Source of the DNA: Prochlorococcus marinus str. MIT 0917
GTDB lineage: Bacteria > Cyanobacteriota > Cyanobacteriia > PCC-6307 > Cyanobiaceae
Direction: 5' to 3'
NCBI RefSeq assembly: GCF_027359575.1
Contig: NZ_CP114784.1
Coordinates: 558,001-622,000, forward strand
Length of the DNA stretch: 64,000 nt
Shown here: piece after piece, positions 46,220-55,318 of the stretch
Layout: each line of letters starts with the position of its first letter
Numbering within the stretch: position 1 is the first letter of the stretch
The notes under the pieces: generated by a model
What the model was told of the DNA's origin: nothing
What the model saw: only the letters and a program-made list of their open reading frames with translations
Database searches by the model: none
Translations under genes and position numbers: made by a program

Positions 46220-46753
46220 ATGGTTTTATATTTTCCCTTTAAAAAATCCTCATCAGGCTTATCAAATGAAACAGATAAACCTGTTTCATTAGATAATGAA
46301 TTTTCTGAGGCTATTAACTTATTTAAAACTCAAAGAAAGAAAGCTGGGATTTCACTAGAGCAACTATCAAAGGAAACAAAAATCTCAATGAATGTACTAA
46401 TTGCTATTGAAAATGGATGGAATAAATATTTACCAGAAAAAACTTATTTAATTTCAATGATAAAAAGTCTTGAGATTAGTCTAAACTTAGAGATAGGAAG
46501 TTTACGCGGTTTATCAGTACAAAAGAGTAGTATTAATACTATATCTAGTTTTAAATTTAATTTTATAAATATAGACTTTCTAAATAGCTGGATTGGAAGC
46601 CTGTTATATATTATCTTTATGTTTTTATCTATATTAGCCCTTAACAGTCAACAAAGATATCTTATAAAAATAAATAGTGTTTCTAATGAACCCATAATTA
46701 TAGAAAAGACTGTTCTAAAAACTAGAAATATAATTAATAATCAAAAAGAATAG
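46220..46753 (+). CDS. RodZ-like HTH-transmembrane protein, short
   Basis: 177 residues. An N-terminal xre-type helix-turn-helix (about 29-85, FKTQRKKAGISLEQLSKETK) matches the cytoplasmic domain of RodZ, the cell-shape protein that links MreB to the wall. One membrane helix follows (about 124-141) and only about 35 residues lie beyond it. Standard RodZ is around 300 residues with a larger periplasmic domain, so this is a reduced form or a related anchored regulator. It converges with malQ (5 bases). Confidence 0.7.
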   Translation: MVLYFPFKKSSSGLSNETDKPVSLDNEFSEAINLFKTQRKKAGISLEQLSKETKISMNVLIAIENGWNKYLPEKTYLISMIKSLEISLNLEIGSLRGLSVQKSSINTISSFKFNFINIDFLNSWIGSLLYIIFMFLSILALNSQQRYLIKINSVSNEPIIIEKTVLKTRNIINNQKE

Positions 46754-46758
46754 TGATT

Positions 46759-48255
46759 TTATCTTTTATTTGCTTTAGCTAAATCACCATACCTTTTTAA
46801 AGCTTCTTGAAAATTTAAATCATTTTTCGATAATCTCCATGACCAATTATTCTCTATTGTGCCAGGTTTATTTAATCGAGAGCTATCATCAAGACATAAT
46901 AAATCTTGTATAGGCGCTACAAATAATTTGGCTTTAGTTTCCATTCCAATTCGAATCAATTCCCAAGAGGTAAAATTCTCGTAATCAAGAATCCTTTCTC
47001 TGATTTGTTCTTTTCTGTCTTGATCCATTTCACTCCACCAGCCTTGAGAAGTTGAATTATCGTGAGTGCCTGTATAAACAATCCAATTTTCATCTTTAAT
47101 ATTCTCTGGCAAATAGGGGTTATCTAAATTCCCATCAAAAGCAAATTGAAGAATCTTCATTCCTGCTAATTCATAGTAATCTCTTAAATTTTCAACGTTT
47201 GATGTTATGAGACCTAAGTCTTCAGCAACTAAAGGAAGCAAACCACTGCAATCTTTTTTTATCAAGCCAAGTATCTCTTTCCCAGGGGAAGGCAACCAAA
47301 AACCATTCTCAGCTGTTTTATCTTTACCAGGAATTGCCCAAAAAGCTTCAAGAGCACGAAAATGATCAAGACGTAAAAAATCAACCTGATCTAAGTGTCT
47401 TGAAATTCTTTTTCTCCACCATCGATATTTACTAGCTTTGTGCCTACTCCAACGATAAACGGGGTTTCCCCAAAGCTGCCCGGTCTCAGAGAAATAATCA
47501 GGCGGTACACCACTTTGAAGATATGTATCTGAATTAATTAAAATAGAAAATAAGGTTCTATTACCCCATACATCAGCACTATCTTTTGATACATAAAAAG
47601 GGACATCACCAAATAAGAAAATTCCCAGATTTTTTGCCAGTTTTCTGATTGATTTCCACTGCCTTTCCAAATGCCATTGGAGCAAATTATGTCCTAACAA
47701 TTCTCTTTGGTTATTTTTTTTCCAATTTGCTAATTCTTTCTTATCCCGAGCAGCATATTCATCTGGCCATTCCCACCATGGAAGATCATTGTTTTGAATT
47801 TTTAGTTCCATAAACATAGAATGGTCATCCAACCAAAATTGACTTGAGCACCATAATTCAAATTGTTCTTGAACTGTTCTATTCTGTTTATCCCAATAAT
47901 TAAGCAAAGAAGAACGTAAGATCTTAACTTTTGAATTAGCTAATTGAAAATCAACTCTATTTGAAGAATAATCTTTTTCAACAGAAAAATTTTCTAAGTC
48001 ATTAGCTAGAAAACCGTCTCTCACTAAATCATTTTGATCAAGGAACCATGGGTTAAAAGCAAAACTTGATGGGGAACTATAAGGAGATCCAAATGAATCA
48101 GTAGGAGCTAGAGGTAAAAACTGCCAAACTCCTATGCCAGCCGAAGCAAGTTCATTAAGCCATAATCGAGCAGGGCTACCAAAACTGCCACAGACAGGAC
48201 TATCAGGTAATGAGGTTGGATGCAGAAGGATTCCTGAATTTCTTTCCAATTTCAC
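46759..48255 (-). CDS. malQ: 4-alpha-glucanotransferase (amylomaltase)
   Basis: A 498-residue GH77 enzyme that disproportionates maltodextrins during glycogen breakdown. The opening RNSGILLHPTSLPDS is typical. Catalytic residues are in FLRLDHFRALEAFWAIP (nucleophile Asp), PLVAEDLG (acid-base Glu) and YTGTHDNST (stabilising Asp). The length is standard. It is transcribed alone on the minus strand and diverges from prs across a 582-base gap. Confidence 0.95.
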   Translation of the reverse strand: MKLERNSGILLHPTSLPDSPVCGSFGSPARLWLNELASAGIGVWQFLPLAPTDSFGSPYSSPSSFAFNPWFLDQNDLVRDGFLANDLENFSVEKDYSSNRVDFQLANSKVKILRSSLLNYWDKQNRTVQEQFELWCSSQFWLDDHSMFMELKIQNNDLPWWEWPDEYAARDKKELANWKKNNQRELLGHNLLQWHLERQWKSIRKLAKNLGIFLFGDVPFYVSKDSADVWGNRTLFSILINSDTYLQSGVPPDYFSETGQLWGNPVYRWSRHKASKYRWWRKRISRHLDQVDFLRLDHFRALEAFWAIPGKDKTAENGFWLPSPGKEILGLIKKDCSGLLPLVAEDLGLITSNVENLRDYYELAGMKILQFAFDGNLDNPYLPENIKDENWIVYTGTHDNSTSQGWWSEMDQDRKEQIRERILDYENFTSWELIRIGMETKAKLFVAPIQDLLCLDDSSRLNKPGTIENNWSWRLSKNDLNFQEALKRYGDLAKANKR

Positions 48256-48837
48256 TTTTTGTAGTCTCTAAAAAATAAAAAAGAAATACTAATAATGCTA
48301 TTTTTTTTTATTAAATTAAAAATGAATTCCCTTGTGAAATGGGAAATCTTTTTCTTAAATATCAAAAAAATAAATCTAGTAATTTTATCTTACCAAATCT
48401 ATTAATAATCTAAACATTTCGTTTGGAAAAACAAAATTTTTCTTGAGTTAAAGCAAAACACTTAATATATTTATTTTTACCAATAGCTTTGTTTATTTGA
48501 ACATCTTAAAAAAATTTTAAAGGAAGCCATCCAAGCGAGCAAAGATTAAACTTGAGAATTTATATTTTTTCATTACCAACAAAGTCATACTTGTAAATAC
48601 CCAAGTAACTAAGTCAAGCTCTCTTTACCAAAAATCAAGTTAAAAATGTTTTCAAAAGAAAATTCTTCAGAAGAGATTTCTGTTCGCAAAAAACCCAAAC
48701 ATAAGACAGGGCAATGGTTTCCTGTTTCAAAAAAAAATATCAACTCCTATAAGAGAAAATTAAACAAAAGTTTTTGATGATCATGTCTCAACAAAACTGT
48801 AGATTGGTAAATATTACTTCTTGCTTGCGGTGGAACC
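48256..48837. other. 582-base divergent intergenic region
   Basis: The region lies between malQ and prs. Most of it is AT-rich and non-coding. A short stem (TTCCC at 48327-48331, GGGAA at 48341-48345) is followed by a T-rich stretch and is a weak terminator or small-RNA candidate. A 43-residue plus-strand ORF at 48646-48777 is listed separately. The promoters of both genes must lie here. Confidence 0.5.
48646..48777 (+). CDS. small basic protein ORF, unknown
   Basis: ATG 48646 to TGA 48775-48777, 43 residues. The N-terminal part is Ser/Glu-rich and the rest is strongly basic (RKKPKHKTGQWFPVSKKN). The GQWFPV segment in the middle of a Lys-rich tail looks conserved rather than random, but I cannot name it. 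It lies 60 bases upstream of prs on the same strand. It could be a small nucleic-acid-binding protein or a chance ORF. Confidence 0.4.
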   Translation: MFSKENSSEEISVRKKPKHKTGQWFPVSKKNINSYKRKLNKSF

Positions 48838-49833
48838 GTGACCAGTTTTATCACTGCATCCCATCCTGAGACAACTAGTCTCAAGCATGACACTAATAGA
48901 CTCAGATTAATTAGTGGGACATCAAATACTGAATTAGCCAAAGAAATTGCTACTTATATGGGGATAGCCAATGTTCCTCTAGTTTCAAAAAGGTTTGCGG
49001 ATGGAGAGCTCTATGTTCAAATTCAGCAATCAATTAGAGGATGTGATGTTTTTCTCATACAACCAACGTGTGCTCCTGTTAATGACAGTTTAATGGAGCT
49101 CATGATCATGGTGGATGCTTGCAAAAGAGCATCTGCTAGACAAATTACAGCTGTAATTCCATACTTCGGTTACGCTAGAGCAGATAGAAAGACAGCAGGT
49201 AGAGAGTCAATAACTGCGAAACTAACCGCAAATATTCTTGTCAAATCAGGAGTAGATAGGGTTCTAGCAATGGATTTACATTCGGCACAAATACAAGGTT
49301 ATTTCGATATCCCCTGCGATCACATATATGGTTCACCTGTTTTAGTTGATTATCTATCAACTATGAAACTTAATGAAATCGTAGTCGTCTCTCCTGATGT
49401 GGGCGGTGTGGCTAGAGCAAGGGCATTTGCTAAGCAAATGAAGGACTCACCTCTAGCAATTATTGACAAACGTCGCTCAGGGCATAATGTTGCCGAAAGC
49501 CTTACAGTCATTGGGGAAGTCTCTGGCAAAACTGCAATATTAATTGACGACATGATTGACACTGGAGGTACTATTTGCGCAGGAGCTGAATTACTTAGGA
49601 AAGAGGGTGCAAAAAAAATTATTGCTTGTGCATCTCATGCTGTTTTCTCTCCACCTGCCTACGAGAGACTTTCAAAAGAAGGTCTTTTTGAACAAGTTAT
49701 TGTCACTAATAGTATTCCAGTACCTAAAAATTTAGATTTCTCACAATTAAAGGTTTTATCAGTTGCAAATATGCTTGGAGAAGCTATCTGGAGAATTCAT
49801 GAAGAAAGTTCTGTCAGCTCAATGTTCAGATAA
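48838..49833 (+). CDS. prs: ribose-phosphate pyrophosphokinase
   Basis: A 331-residue enzyme that makes PRPP from ribose-5-phosphate and ATP, feeding purine, pyrimidine, histidine and tryptophan synthesis. FADGELYVQI, the PRPP-synthase signature DLHSAQIQGYF, the flexible loop region DKRRSG and the PRPP-binding loop LIDDMIDTGGT are intact. The start is GTG 48838, and the first 20 residues are a variable extension. It converges with pepN (4 bases). Confidence 0.95.
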   Translation: MTSFITASHPETTSLKHDTNRLRLISGTSNTELAKEIATYMGIANVPLVSKRFADGELYVQIQQSIRGCDVFLIQPTCAPVNDSLMELMIMVDACKRASARQITAVIPYFGYARADRKTAGRESITAKLTANILVKSGVDRVLAMDLHSAQIQGYFDIPCDHIYGSPVLVDYLSTMKLNEIVVVSPDVGGVARARAFAKQMKDSPLAIIDKRRSGHNVAESLTVIGEVSGKTAILIDDMIDTGGTICAGAELLRKEGAKKIIACASHAVFSPPAYERLSKEGLFEQVIVTNSIPVPKNLDFSQLKVLSVANMLGEAIWRIHEESSVSSMFR

Positions 49834-49837
49834 TTCT

Positions 49838-52465
49838 CTAAATTTGCTTCAAAATGAGTTCCACTACTTCTCTTGTGTTTGAAGATATGTTTGCTTTATT
49901 TATTTTCAATATTGATGTATACATTCCTTCCTTATTTTTATCTACGTAAGTTTTCCATTTACTAAAAGTTTTTACCATTCTTGAAGCCGTTATTGGATTC
50001 ATTTTATCTACCTCTATCAATTTATCAGCCATAAATAAATAACCTTGTCCATCAAGAGAATGAAATAACTCAATATTTTTGCTAAATCCTCCTAAAACAG
50101 CTCTTATCGAATTTGGAGCCTTCCAATCGAATTTAGAGTGTGATAGTAATTTTTCAATAACATCAATTCCTTTCTTATTAGGTCTTGAGGCCTCATAAGC
50201 GAACCATGAATCTAAGACTACTGGATTATCTTTCCAAAGATTAAAAAACAAATTAGATGCCTCCTCTGTCTCAGGGCAATCAAGAGGCTTTAGTGCGGCA
50301 AGAGCTGCCCTTGAGATGGTCATTGAAGAATGACTAATGGATTCAACACAATCCTTTTGAACATTTCTATCGCCTGCAAGAGTTAAATAAGACCAAATAG
50401 TTCCTAATAGTTTTCTTTCTCCTTTACCCATTGGCCATTCATGATGAATATTAACTGACAAATCTTTTGCTAATTTTCTTAGCTCTTGAAGAATTTGATT
50501 ACCAATCAAAACTTGGAAATTTATTGACTCTCTATAAATATTAATTGGATCAACTATTTCGAATAAAGATTCCAATTCTGCAAAACCCGGTATTGTTAAA
50601 AGAGTCGCCAAAAAGAAAGGATCATTAATTTCAAAAGATTTTATGGATTGTTTAATAGCATAAATAAATCTATCCTCCAATGAAAAATTTACTTCATAAC
50701 AAAGCCTAGTTTTAATGATTTCACGCATCAAGAATTGACCGGAGTCCCACCTCGAAAAATAGTCATTATCATTTAAGAAAAGATAAAGATAGTCATCTAT
50801 AGATAAATCAGATTTCCAAACAACAGGTGCAGAAAAATTTCTAAAAATCGATAAAACTGGAGGTTCTTTATCACCTGGAAAAGTATTGATTTGCAGAATC
50901 TTTTTATTCTTATCTAAAACAAATAAATTATCCTCAGCTATTGGCCTAGATTCTCTCTCTCTACTATAACAAGAATAAAGAATTGGAATAACCATTTCAA
51001 TATTGTCATTAGTTTTATCACTATCTATTTTCTGCTCGAAAGAAACATTCAAAATTGAATTTTTCGAGTCCCAAGATTGATTTACATAAACTTTTGGAGT
51101 ACCTGCTGTGTAATACCAATTTATAAATTTTTTCACATCAAAAGGGCAATTTTTCTCATCTGAATAGGCCCCTATTATTAATGAGTTAATGAAATCCTCA
51201 GTTGTAGCCGCACTTCCATCAAAAGTATTAATATAATGACTAATGCCCTTATAAAACTTTTTTTTGCCTAGCAATAGCTCAAGCATTCTTATCAACTCAG
51301 CGCCCTTTTCATAAATTGTTGTTGTATAAAAATTATCAATAGCTATATACTCTTTAGGCTTAACAGCATGCGAAGTAGGCCCCTTATCCTCAGCAAATTG
51401 AAAATTCCTAATGAATGAAACATCTTCTATTCTTTTTAGTCCAGTACTATGAAGATCAGCTGTAAAAGATTGATCACGAAAGACTGTCAAACCTTCCTTT
51501 AAAGACAATTGAAACCAATCTCTACATGTAATTCTATTACCAGTCCAATTATGAAAATACTCATGAGCTATTATGTTTTCTATTCTTTCTAATTCATTAT
51601 CGGTTGATGTCATTGAGTCAGCTAAAACCAATTTCGAATTAAATATGTTTAACCCCTTATTTTCCATTGCTCCCATATTAAAATGTCTTACAGCAACAAT
51701 TTTATATTCATCTAAATCATATTCCAATTTATATTTTTCTTCATCCCATCTCATTGCTTTTTTTAAAGATTTTATAGCATGTTGCGTATATATCTCATCA
51801 CCTTCCTCAACATATAATTTTATATCAATTGATTTTCCTGAATTAGTAATATAACTATCACAAACCTCATTTAATTTTCCAGCAACAAGTGCAAATAAAT
51901 AAGATGGCTTAGGAAAAGGATCCTCCCAAATAACTTCATGCCTATCAAAATTAGTTTTTAATCTTCCTGCATATTTCTTATTACCATTTGACAGTAAGAT
52001 TGGATATAAATTGCTATCTGATTCTATTCTTACTGTATATTTACTTAAAACATCAGGTCTATCAGGATGGAAACAAATCCGTCTAAAGCCCTCAGCTTCG
52101 CATTGTGTAGCTAACATACCAGAGCTTAAATATAAACCTTCTAATGATGTATTATTAAATGGATCAATTGTGGATTTTATATTCAATACAAATTCAGATA
52201 TTGGAGTTTTATTAATAACTAAAAAGTTTTCTGAATAGTTATATTTTTCAGAACCTAATTCTTTGCCATCTATTGAGACTGAAATTAATTCAATTTCATA
52301 ACCCTTAAGAATAAGTTTTGAAGATTCTTCTGACTTAGATTTTATAAACATTGAAGTTTGTACAAAAACTTTGTCCTCACCAATATTAAAATCTATGTTT
52401 ACTTTTGGTATCAGAAAAGGGTAAGGAATATATTCTGATAGTTTCGTTGGTATGTTTTCTTTCAT
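49838..52465 (-). CDS. pepN: aminopeptidase N (M1 metallopeptidase)
   Basis: An 875-residue zinc aminopeptidase of the proteobacterial PepN type. The exopeptidase signature GAMENKGLNIF is followed by the zinc motif HEYFHNW with the third ligand in LKEGLTVFRD. The C-terminal half is the all-helical domain. It acts in cytosolic peptide turnover. The gene stands 56 bases downstream of a small secreted-protein gene, on the same strand. Confidence 0.95.
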   Translation of the reverse strand: MKENIPTKLSEYIPYPFLIPKVNIDFNIGEDKVFVQTSMFIKSKSEESSKLILKGYEIELISVSIDGKELGSEKYNYSENFLVINKTPISEFVLNIKSTIDPFNNTSLEGLYLSSGMLATQCEAEGFRRICFHPDRPDVLSKYTVRIESDSNLYPILLSNGNKKYAGRLKTNFDRHEVIWEDPFPKPSYLFALVAGKLNEVCDSYITNSGKSIDIKLYVEEGDEIYTQHAIKSLKKAMRWDEEKYKLEYDLDEYKIVAVRHFNMGAMENKGLNIFNSKLVLADSMTSTDNELERIENIIAHEYFHNWTGNRITCRDWFQLSLKEGLTVFRDQSFTADLHSTGLKRIEDVSFIRNFQFAEDKGPTSHAVKPKEYIAIDNFYTTTIYEKGAELIRMLELLLGKKKFYKGISHYINTFDGSAATTEDFINSLIIGAYSDEKNCPFDVKKFINWYYTAGTPKVYVNQSWDSKNSILNVSFEQKIDSDKTNDNIEMVIPILYSCYSRERESRPIAEDNLFVLDKNKKILQINTFPGDKEPPVLSIFRNFSAPVVWKSDLSIDDYLYLFLNDNDYFSRWDSGQFLMREIIKTRLCYEVNFSLEDRFIYAIKQSIKSFEINDPFFLATLLTIPGFAELESLFEIVDPINIYRESINFQVLIGNQILQELRKLAKDLSVNIHHEWPMGKGERKLLGTIWSYLTLAGDRNVQKDCVESISHSSMTISRAALAALKPLDCPETEEASNLFFNLWKDNPVVLDSWFAYEASRPNKKGIDVIEKLLSHSKFDWKAPNSIRAVLGGFSKNIELFHSLDGQGYLFMADKLIEVDKMNPITASRMVKTFSKWKTYVDKNKEGMYTSILKINKANISSNTREVVELILKQI

Positions 52466-52521
52466 ATAGAATTATTCTCTCTATTTATATAATAACATCA
52501 ATTTAAAAAAGAATTAATTAA

Positions 52522-52968
52522 TTAATTCTTTTTATTTTCTTGCTCAATTGACTTTGCTCTTTGTTCAATAGTTTTTCTTACTTTTCTCTCTATCTTCTCT
52601 GGTACTTGATCAGGACAAGTTAATACAGCCGATTCAACTATCACATTAGATGACCCATTAATTAATTGCTTGGGTGTTATCGCTTTTCCATCTAATTCCT
52701 CTAAAAGGCCTCCATGTTTATTAATGATGATTGCAGTTAAATTATTTGCAGCCAAGGAAATAGCGTCATCGAATTTAACCTTAGATCTTCTAGCGATACA
52801 AAAATAATTAGAAAAGATTTGTCCATACAAAAGCATGTCAGAGCGACTTGCATCAACAATCTTATTTTCTTTGCTTAAAGAAGAAGTGCTTGTGACAGCT
52901 GGAGTCAAAATGGTTAAAAAAGATATTGCTAAAATTTTTCCAGTTAATGATTTAATAAATTTATCCAA
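52522..52968 (-). CDS. small secreted protein, two cysteines, unknown
   Basis: 148 residues with a signal peptide (residues 1-27, KILAISFLTILTPAVTS) and a mature part carrying two Cys (about 57 and 118). The segment NYFCIARRSKVKFDDAISLAAN looks conserved and helical, and the C-terminus is a charged Glu/Lys-rich helix. No enzyme motif was found. It precedes pepN by 56 bases on the same strand. Probably a periplasmic or lumenal protein of a cyanobacterial family not known to me. Confidence 0.6.
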   Translation of the reverse strand: MDKFIKSLTGKILAISFLTILTPAVTSTSSLSKENKIVDASRSDMLLYGQIFSNYFCIARRSKVKFDDAISLAANNLTAIIINKHGGLLEELDGKAITPKQLINGSSNVIVESAVLTCPDQVPEKIERKVRKTIEQRAKSIEQENKKN

Positions 52969-53080
52969 GAGAATTTAATCCAAAAACATCATTTAGCAAA
53001 AACCTAAAATAGATTCATATATGCTAATCAAACTATACAGTATTACGTTTAAGTTAAATTAAACAATTTTCACTAATCAA

Positions 53081-53638
53081 TTAGTTGGGATTCTTAACCC
53101 TTATTTCGTGATGATTCTCAACTATTTTCAACTTATCATTAAACCAACTATAAATAGTTCTAGATCTAAATTTATCTTGCTCTATTAAGCGTGTATGTTC
53201 TAATACGTGCCAATTATCGTAATTAGACTCAAAGATCAATTCGTGTTCATCAACTTGCCTAATGTTTGATATGCCTGAAGAATTAGATAAATAAGAACAA
53301 TCACGTATTAGCCTATGGCCTTGTAGTCGAGCTGTTATTTCTCCTTCACTTTTATAGGTTGGTCTTTTAATAAAAAAATCTTTTTCATCTTCGCACCACC
53401 ACTTAAACCTATAGCTCTCATATTCTGAATCGCTTTGAATTAAGCTGCTTATCTCTATATACATTTCCAAATTAACAGCCTTTTCTTCATCAAAAAAATA
53501 TTGTCTTTTAGAATGCCATAAACCAATATTTCTACCAAACCATCGCCTTAAATTAGTATCGAAGTCAATCCTAAGTCTATCAATGCCAATTGAAGAGTTT
53601 CTAGTTCTTCCAATACCAGATGAATGAGAAATAGCCAT
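53081..53638 (-). CDS. CpeS/CpcS-like lipocalin-fold protein
   Basis: 185 residues. The N-terminal WFGRNIGLWHSKRQYFF, and later a block with YDNWHVLEHTRL, IEQDKFRSRTIYSW and a closing HHEIRV, resemble CpeS/CpcS-type phycobiliprotein lyases, lipocalin-like proteins that attach bilins. The match is moderate and from memory. If this is Prochlorococcus, which has no phycobilisomes, the protein would have a reduced pigment target or another function. It diverges from sasA across 95 bases. Confidence 0.5.
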   Translation of the reverse strand: MAISHSSGIGRTRNSSIGIDRLRIDFDTNLRRWFGRNIGLWHSKRQYFFDEEKAVNLEMYIEISSLIQSDSEYESYRFKWWCEDEKDFFIKRPTYKSEGEITARLQGHRLIRDCSYLSNSSGISNIRQVDEHELIFESNYDNWHVLEHTRLIEQDKFRSRTIYSWFNDKLKIVENHHEIRVKNPN

Positions 53639-53705
53639 TTTCTGGAACTGAGAAATTTAAAAAGTATTCTCTTAATTATTAGCCAATACCTAAAACGAGT
53701 CTCAT

Positions 53706-53717
53706 TACCTTAAGGTA
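53706..53717. promoter_or_regulatory. 12-bp palindrome between CpeS-like gene and sasA
   Basis: TACCTTAAGGTA is a perfect palindrome in the 95-base divergent spacer, 16 bases before the sasA TTG start. It could be a regulator-binding site or part of a promoter, and could equally arise by chance in AT-rich DNA. Confidence 0.3.
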
Positions 53718-53733
53718 TACGTAATTATTTAAA

Positions 53734-54891
53734 TTGCTCGACACTGTGGTTAGTGCCGAAGCTAATGACAGACGACAGTTAAAACTGTTGCTTGTGGCAT
53801 CTCGCCACCATCTCTCGAGGGGAGATATTCGCTCGTTAATTGAATACTTGGAAGGCGAAGATTGTGGATTTATTGTCACTCTAGATTTTTCAGACCCTTC
53901 TGATAATCCGGAATTACTTGAGCTTTATAGATTAGTAGCGCTCCCTGCACTAATAAAATTAGAACCTTCACCTAAACAAATTTTCGCTGGGAGTTCAATT
54001 TTTTCACAAGTTAAAACTTGGGTTCCAAGATGGCAACACGAAGGCCTAATAAATGGAATCGGAATAAGTCTTAGAGCTAAAAACTTTGAATCCGATCAAA
54101 CACAAAAAGAACTTCTTCTAGAGGATGACCTACTAGTTCTTAGACAGGAGAACGAAACACTCACTAAAAAAATACACTCGCAGGAGAGTCTACTAAGAAT
54201 GGTTGCTCATGAATTGAGAACTCCATTAACTGCAGCAGGTTTAGCGCTCCAAAGTCAAAAACTCGGACAAATAACTATGTCTAAATTTCAAGATGTCTTA
54301 AAAAGAAGGCTAGAAGAAATTGAACTACTTTCCAAAGACTTATTAGAAGTGGGAAGTACTCGTTGGGAAACTTTGTTTAATCCTCAAAAAGTTGATCTTG
54401 CGAATATATCTGCTGAGGCAATACTAGAACTTGAGAAGTTATGGCTTAATCGCAAAATAAAAATAAATACAGATATTCCATCTGATTTACCCTCCGTTTT
54501 CGCAGATCAAAGAAGAATGATGCAGGTTTTGCTAAACCTCATAGAAAATGCGTTGAAATTTTCTGAAGACGAAGGTGAAATTTTTATAACAATGCTTCAC
54601 AGAACAAATCAATGGGTTGAAGTAATTGTTCGAGATAATGGGCCTGGAATACCCCAAGAAGAACAACAAAGAATATTTGTTGATCGAGTTAGACTTCCAC
54701 AAACTTCTCAAGAGACAATAGGCTTTGGCATTGGTCTTTCAGTTTGCAGAAGAATAGTTGAAGTGCATGGTGGCAAGATCTGGGTAGTTTCCAAACCGAC
54801 TGAAGGTGCATGTTTCTACTTCACCGTTCCAGTATGGCGTGGTCAAAACAAGGATCAAGAAGCCTTGACGAGTGGCAAGGCTGGCCCGTAA
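53734..54891 (+). CDS. sasA: circadian output histidine kinase SasA
   Basis: 385 residues. The N-terminal KaiB-like thioredoxin-fold sensor (about 16-100, [20 protein letters not shown]) that docks on KaiC is followed by a coiled linker, the dimerisation helix with phospho-His 159 in [12 protein letters not shown], then the N box (NLIENALKF), DNGPGIP and [18 protein letters not shown]. SasA reads KaiC phosphorylation and phosphorylates RpaA, giving rhythmic output. The start is TTG 53734. tRNA-Glu lies 49 bases downstream. Confidence 0.94.
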   Translation: MLDTVVSAEANDRRQLKLLLVASRHHLSRGDIRSLIEYLEGEDCGFIVTLDFSDPSDNPELLELYRLVALPALIKLEPSPKQIFAGSSIFSQVKTWVPRWQHEGLINGIGISLRAKNFESDQTQKELLLEDDLLVLRQENETLTKKIHSQESLLRMVAHELRTPLTAAGLALQSQKLGQITMSKFQDVLKRRLEEIELLSKDLLEVGSTRWETLFNPQKVDLANISAEAILELEKLWLNRKIKINTDIPSDLPSVFADQRRMMQVLLNLIENALKFSEDEGEIFITMLHRTNQWVEVIVRDNGPGIPQEEQQRIFVDRVRLPQTSQETIGFGIGLSVCRRIVEVHGGKIWVVSKPTEGACFYFTVPVWRGQNKDQEALTSGKAGP

Positions 54892-54940
54892 CTTTCAATT
54901 GTGATAACAATTACTTTTTAAGTGATTTATCACTGCATCT

Positions 54941-55013
54941 GGCCCCATCGTCTAGAGGCCTAGGACACCTCCCTTTCACGGAGGCGACAGGGGTTCGAAT
55001 CCCCTTGGGGCTA
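54941..55013 (+). tRNA. trnE: tRNA-Glu (anticodon UUC)
   Basis: A 73-nt cloverleaf. The acceptor GGCCCCA pairs with TGGGGCT (with one G-U at the end), the D arm is GTC, the anticodon loop is CTTTCAC with UUC, the T arm AGGGG/CCCCT has loop TTCGAAT, and the discriminator is A. CCA is not encoded. In cyanobacteria this tRNA also supplies glutamate for chlorophyll synthesis. Confidence 0.95.
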
Positions 55014-55318
55014 TAAATAAAATTTATTTAAAACCTTAATATGAGCACAAGATCCTAATAGGGATTTTCTTGTATTTAATTTTTCGCATATGCATATATT
55101 TAATTTTAAATCCTTCACTTATTAAATAAATATTGAAAAAAATAATATTCGGTTAATCAAAAACCATACATTCACTAAAAACTCTTTAGGATGGTCAACC
55201 AAGAATGAAAGTGATCTTGTGACGATCATCAAAGGTGAACTGATAAATTAGTAATATCGAGATAAAACAGCTAAAAGTCCCCTCCTTTTGGTAATCTCAC
55301 TTTCTAATTTAAGTATTT
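55014..55318. other. 305-base interval before petH
   Basis: AT-rich spacer between tRNA-Glu and petH. It holds the probable tRNA terminator at 55049-55068 and about 250 bases upstream of petH with no ORF. The petH promoter should be here, but I could not pick a consensus element or an NtcA-type GTA-N8-TAC site with confidence. Confidence 0.5.
55049..55068 (+). terminator. possible terminator after tRNA-Glu
   Basis: AAGATCC and GGATTTT can pair (one G-U) around a 6-base loop, and the right arm continues into a T-rich run. It lies 36 bases after the tRNA 3' end. A weak stem; moderate support only. Confidence 0.4.

Noticed and set aside
54810-55016. ORF across the sasA end and tRNA-Glu
   Set aside because: It runs through a tRNA gene and overlaps sasA in another frame, so it is a shadow.
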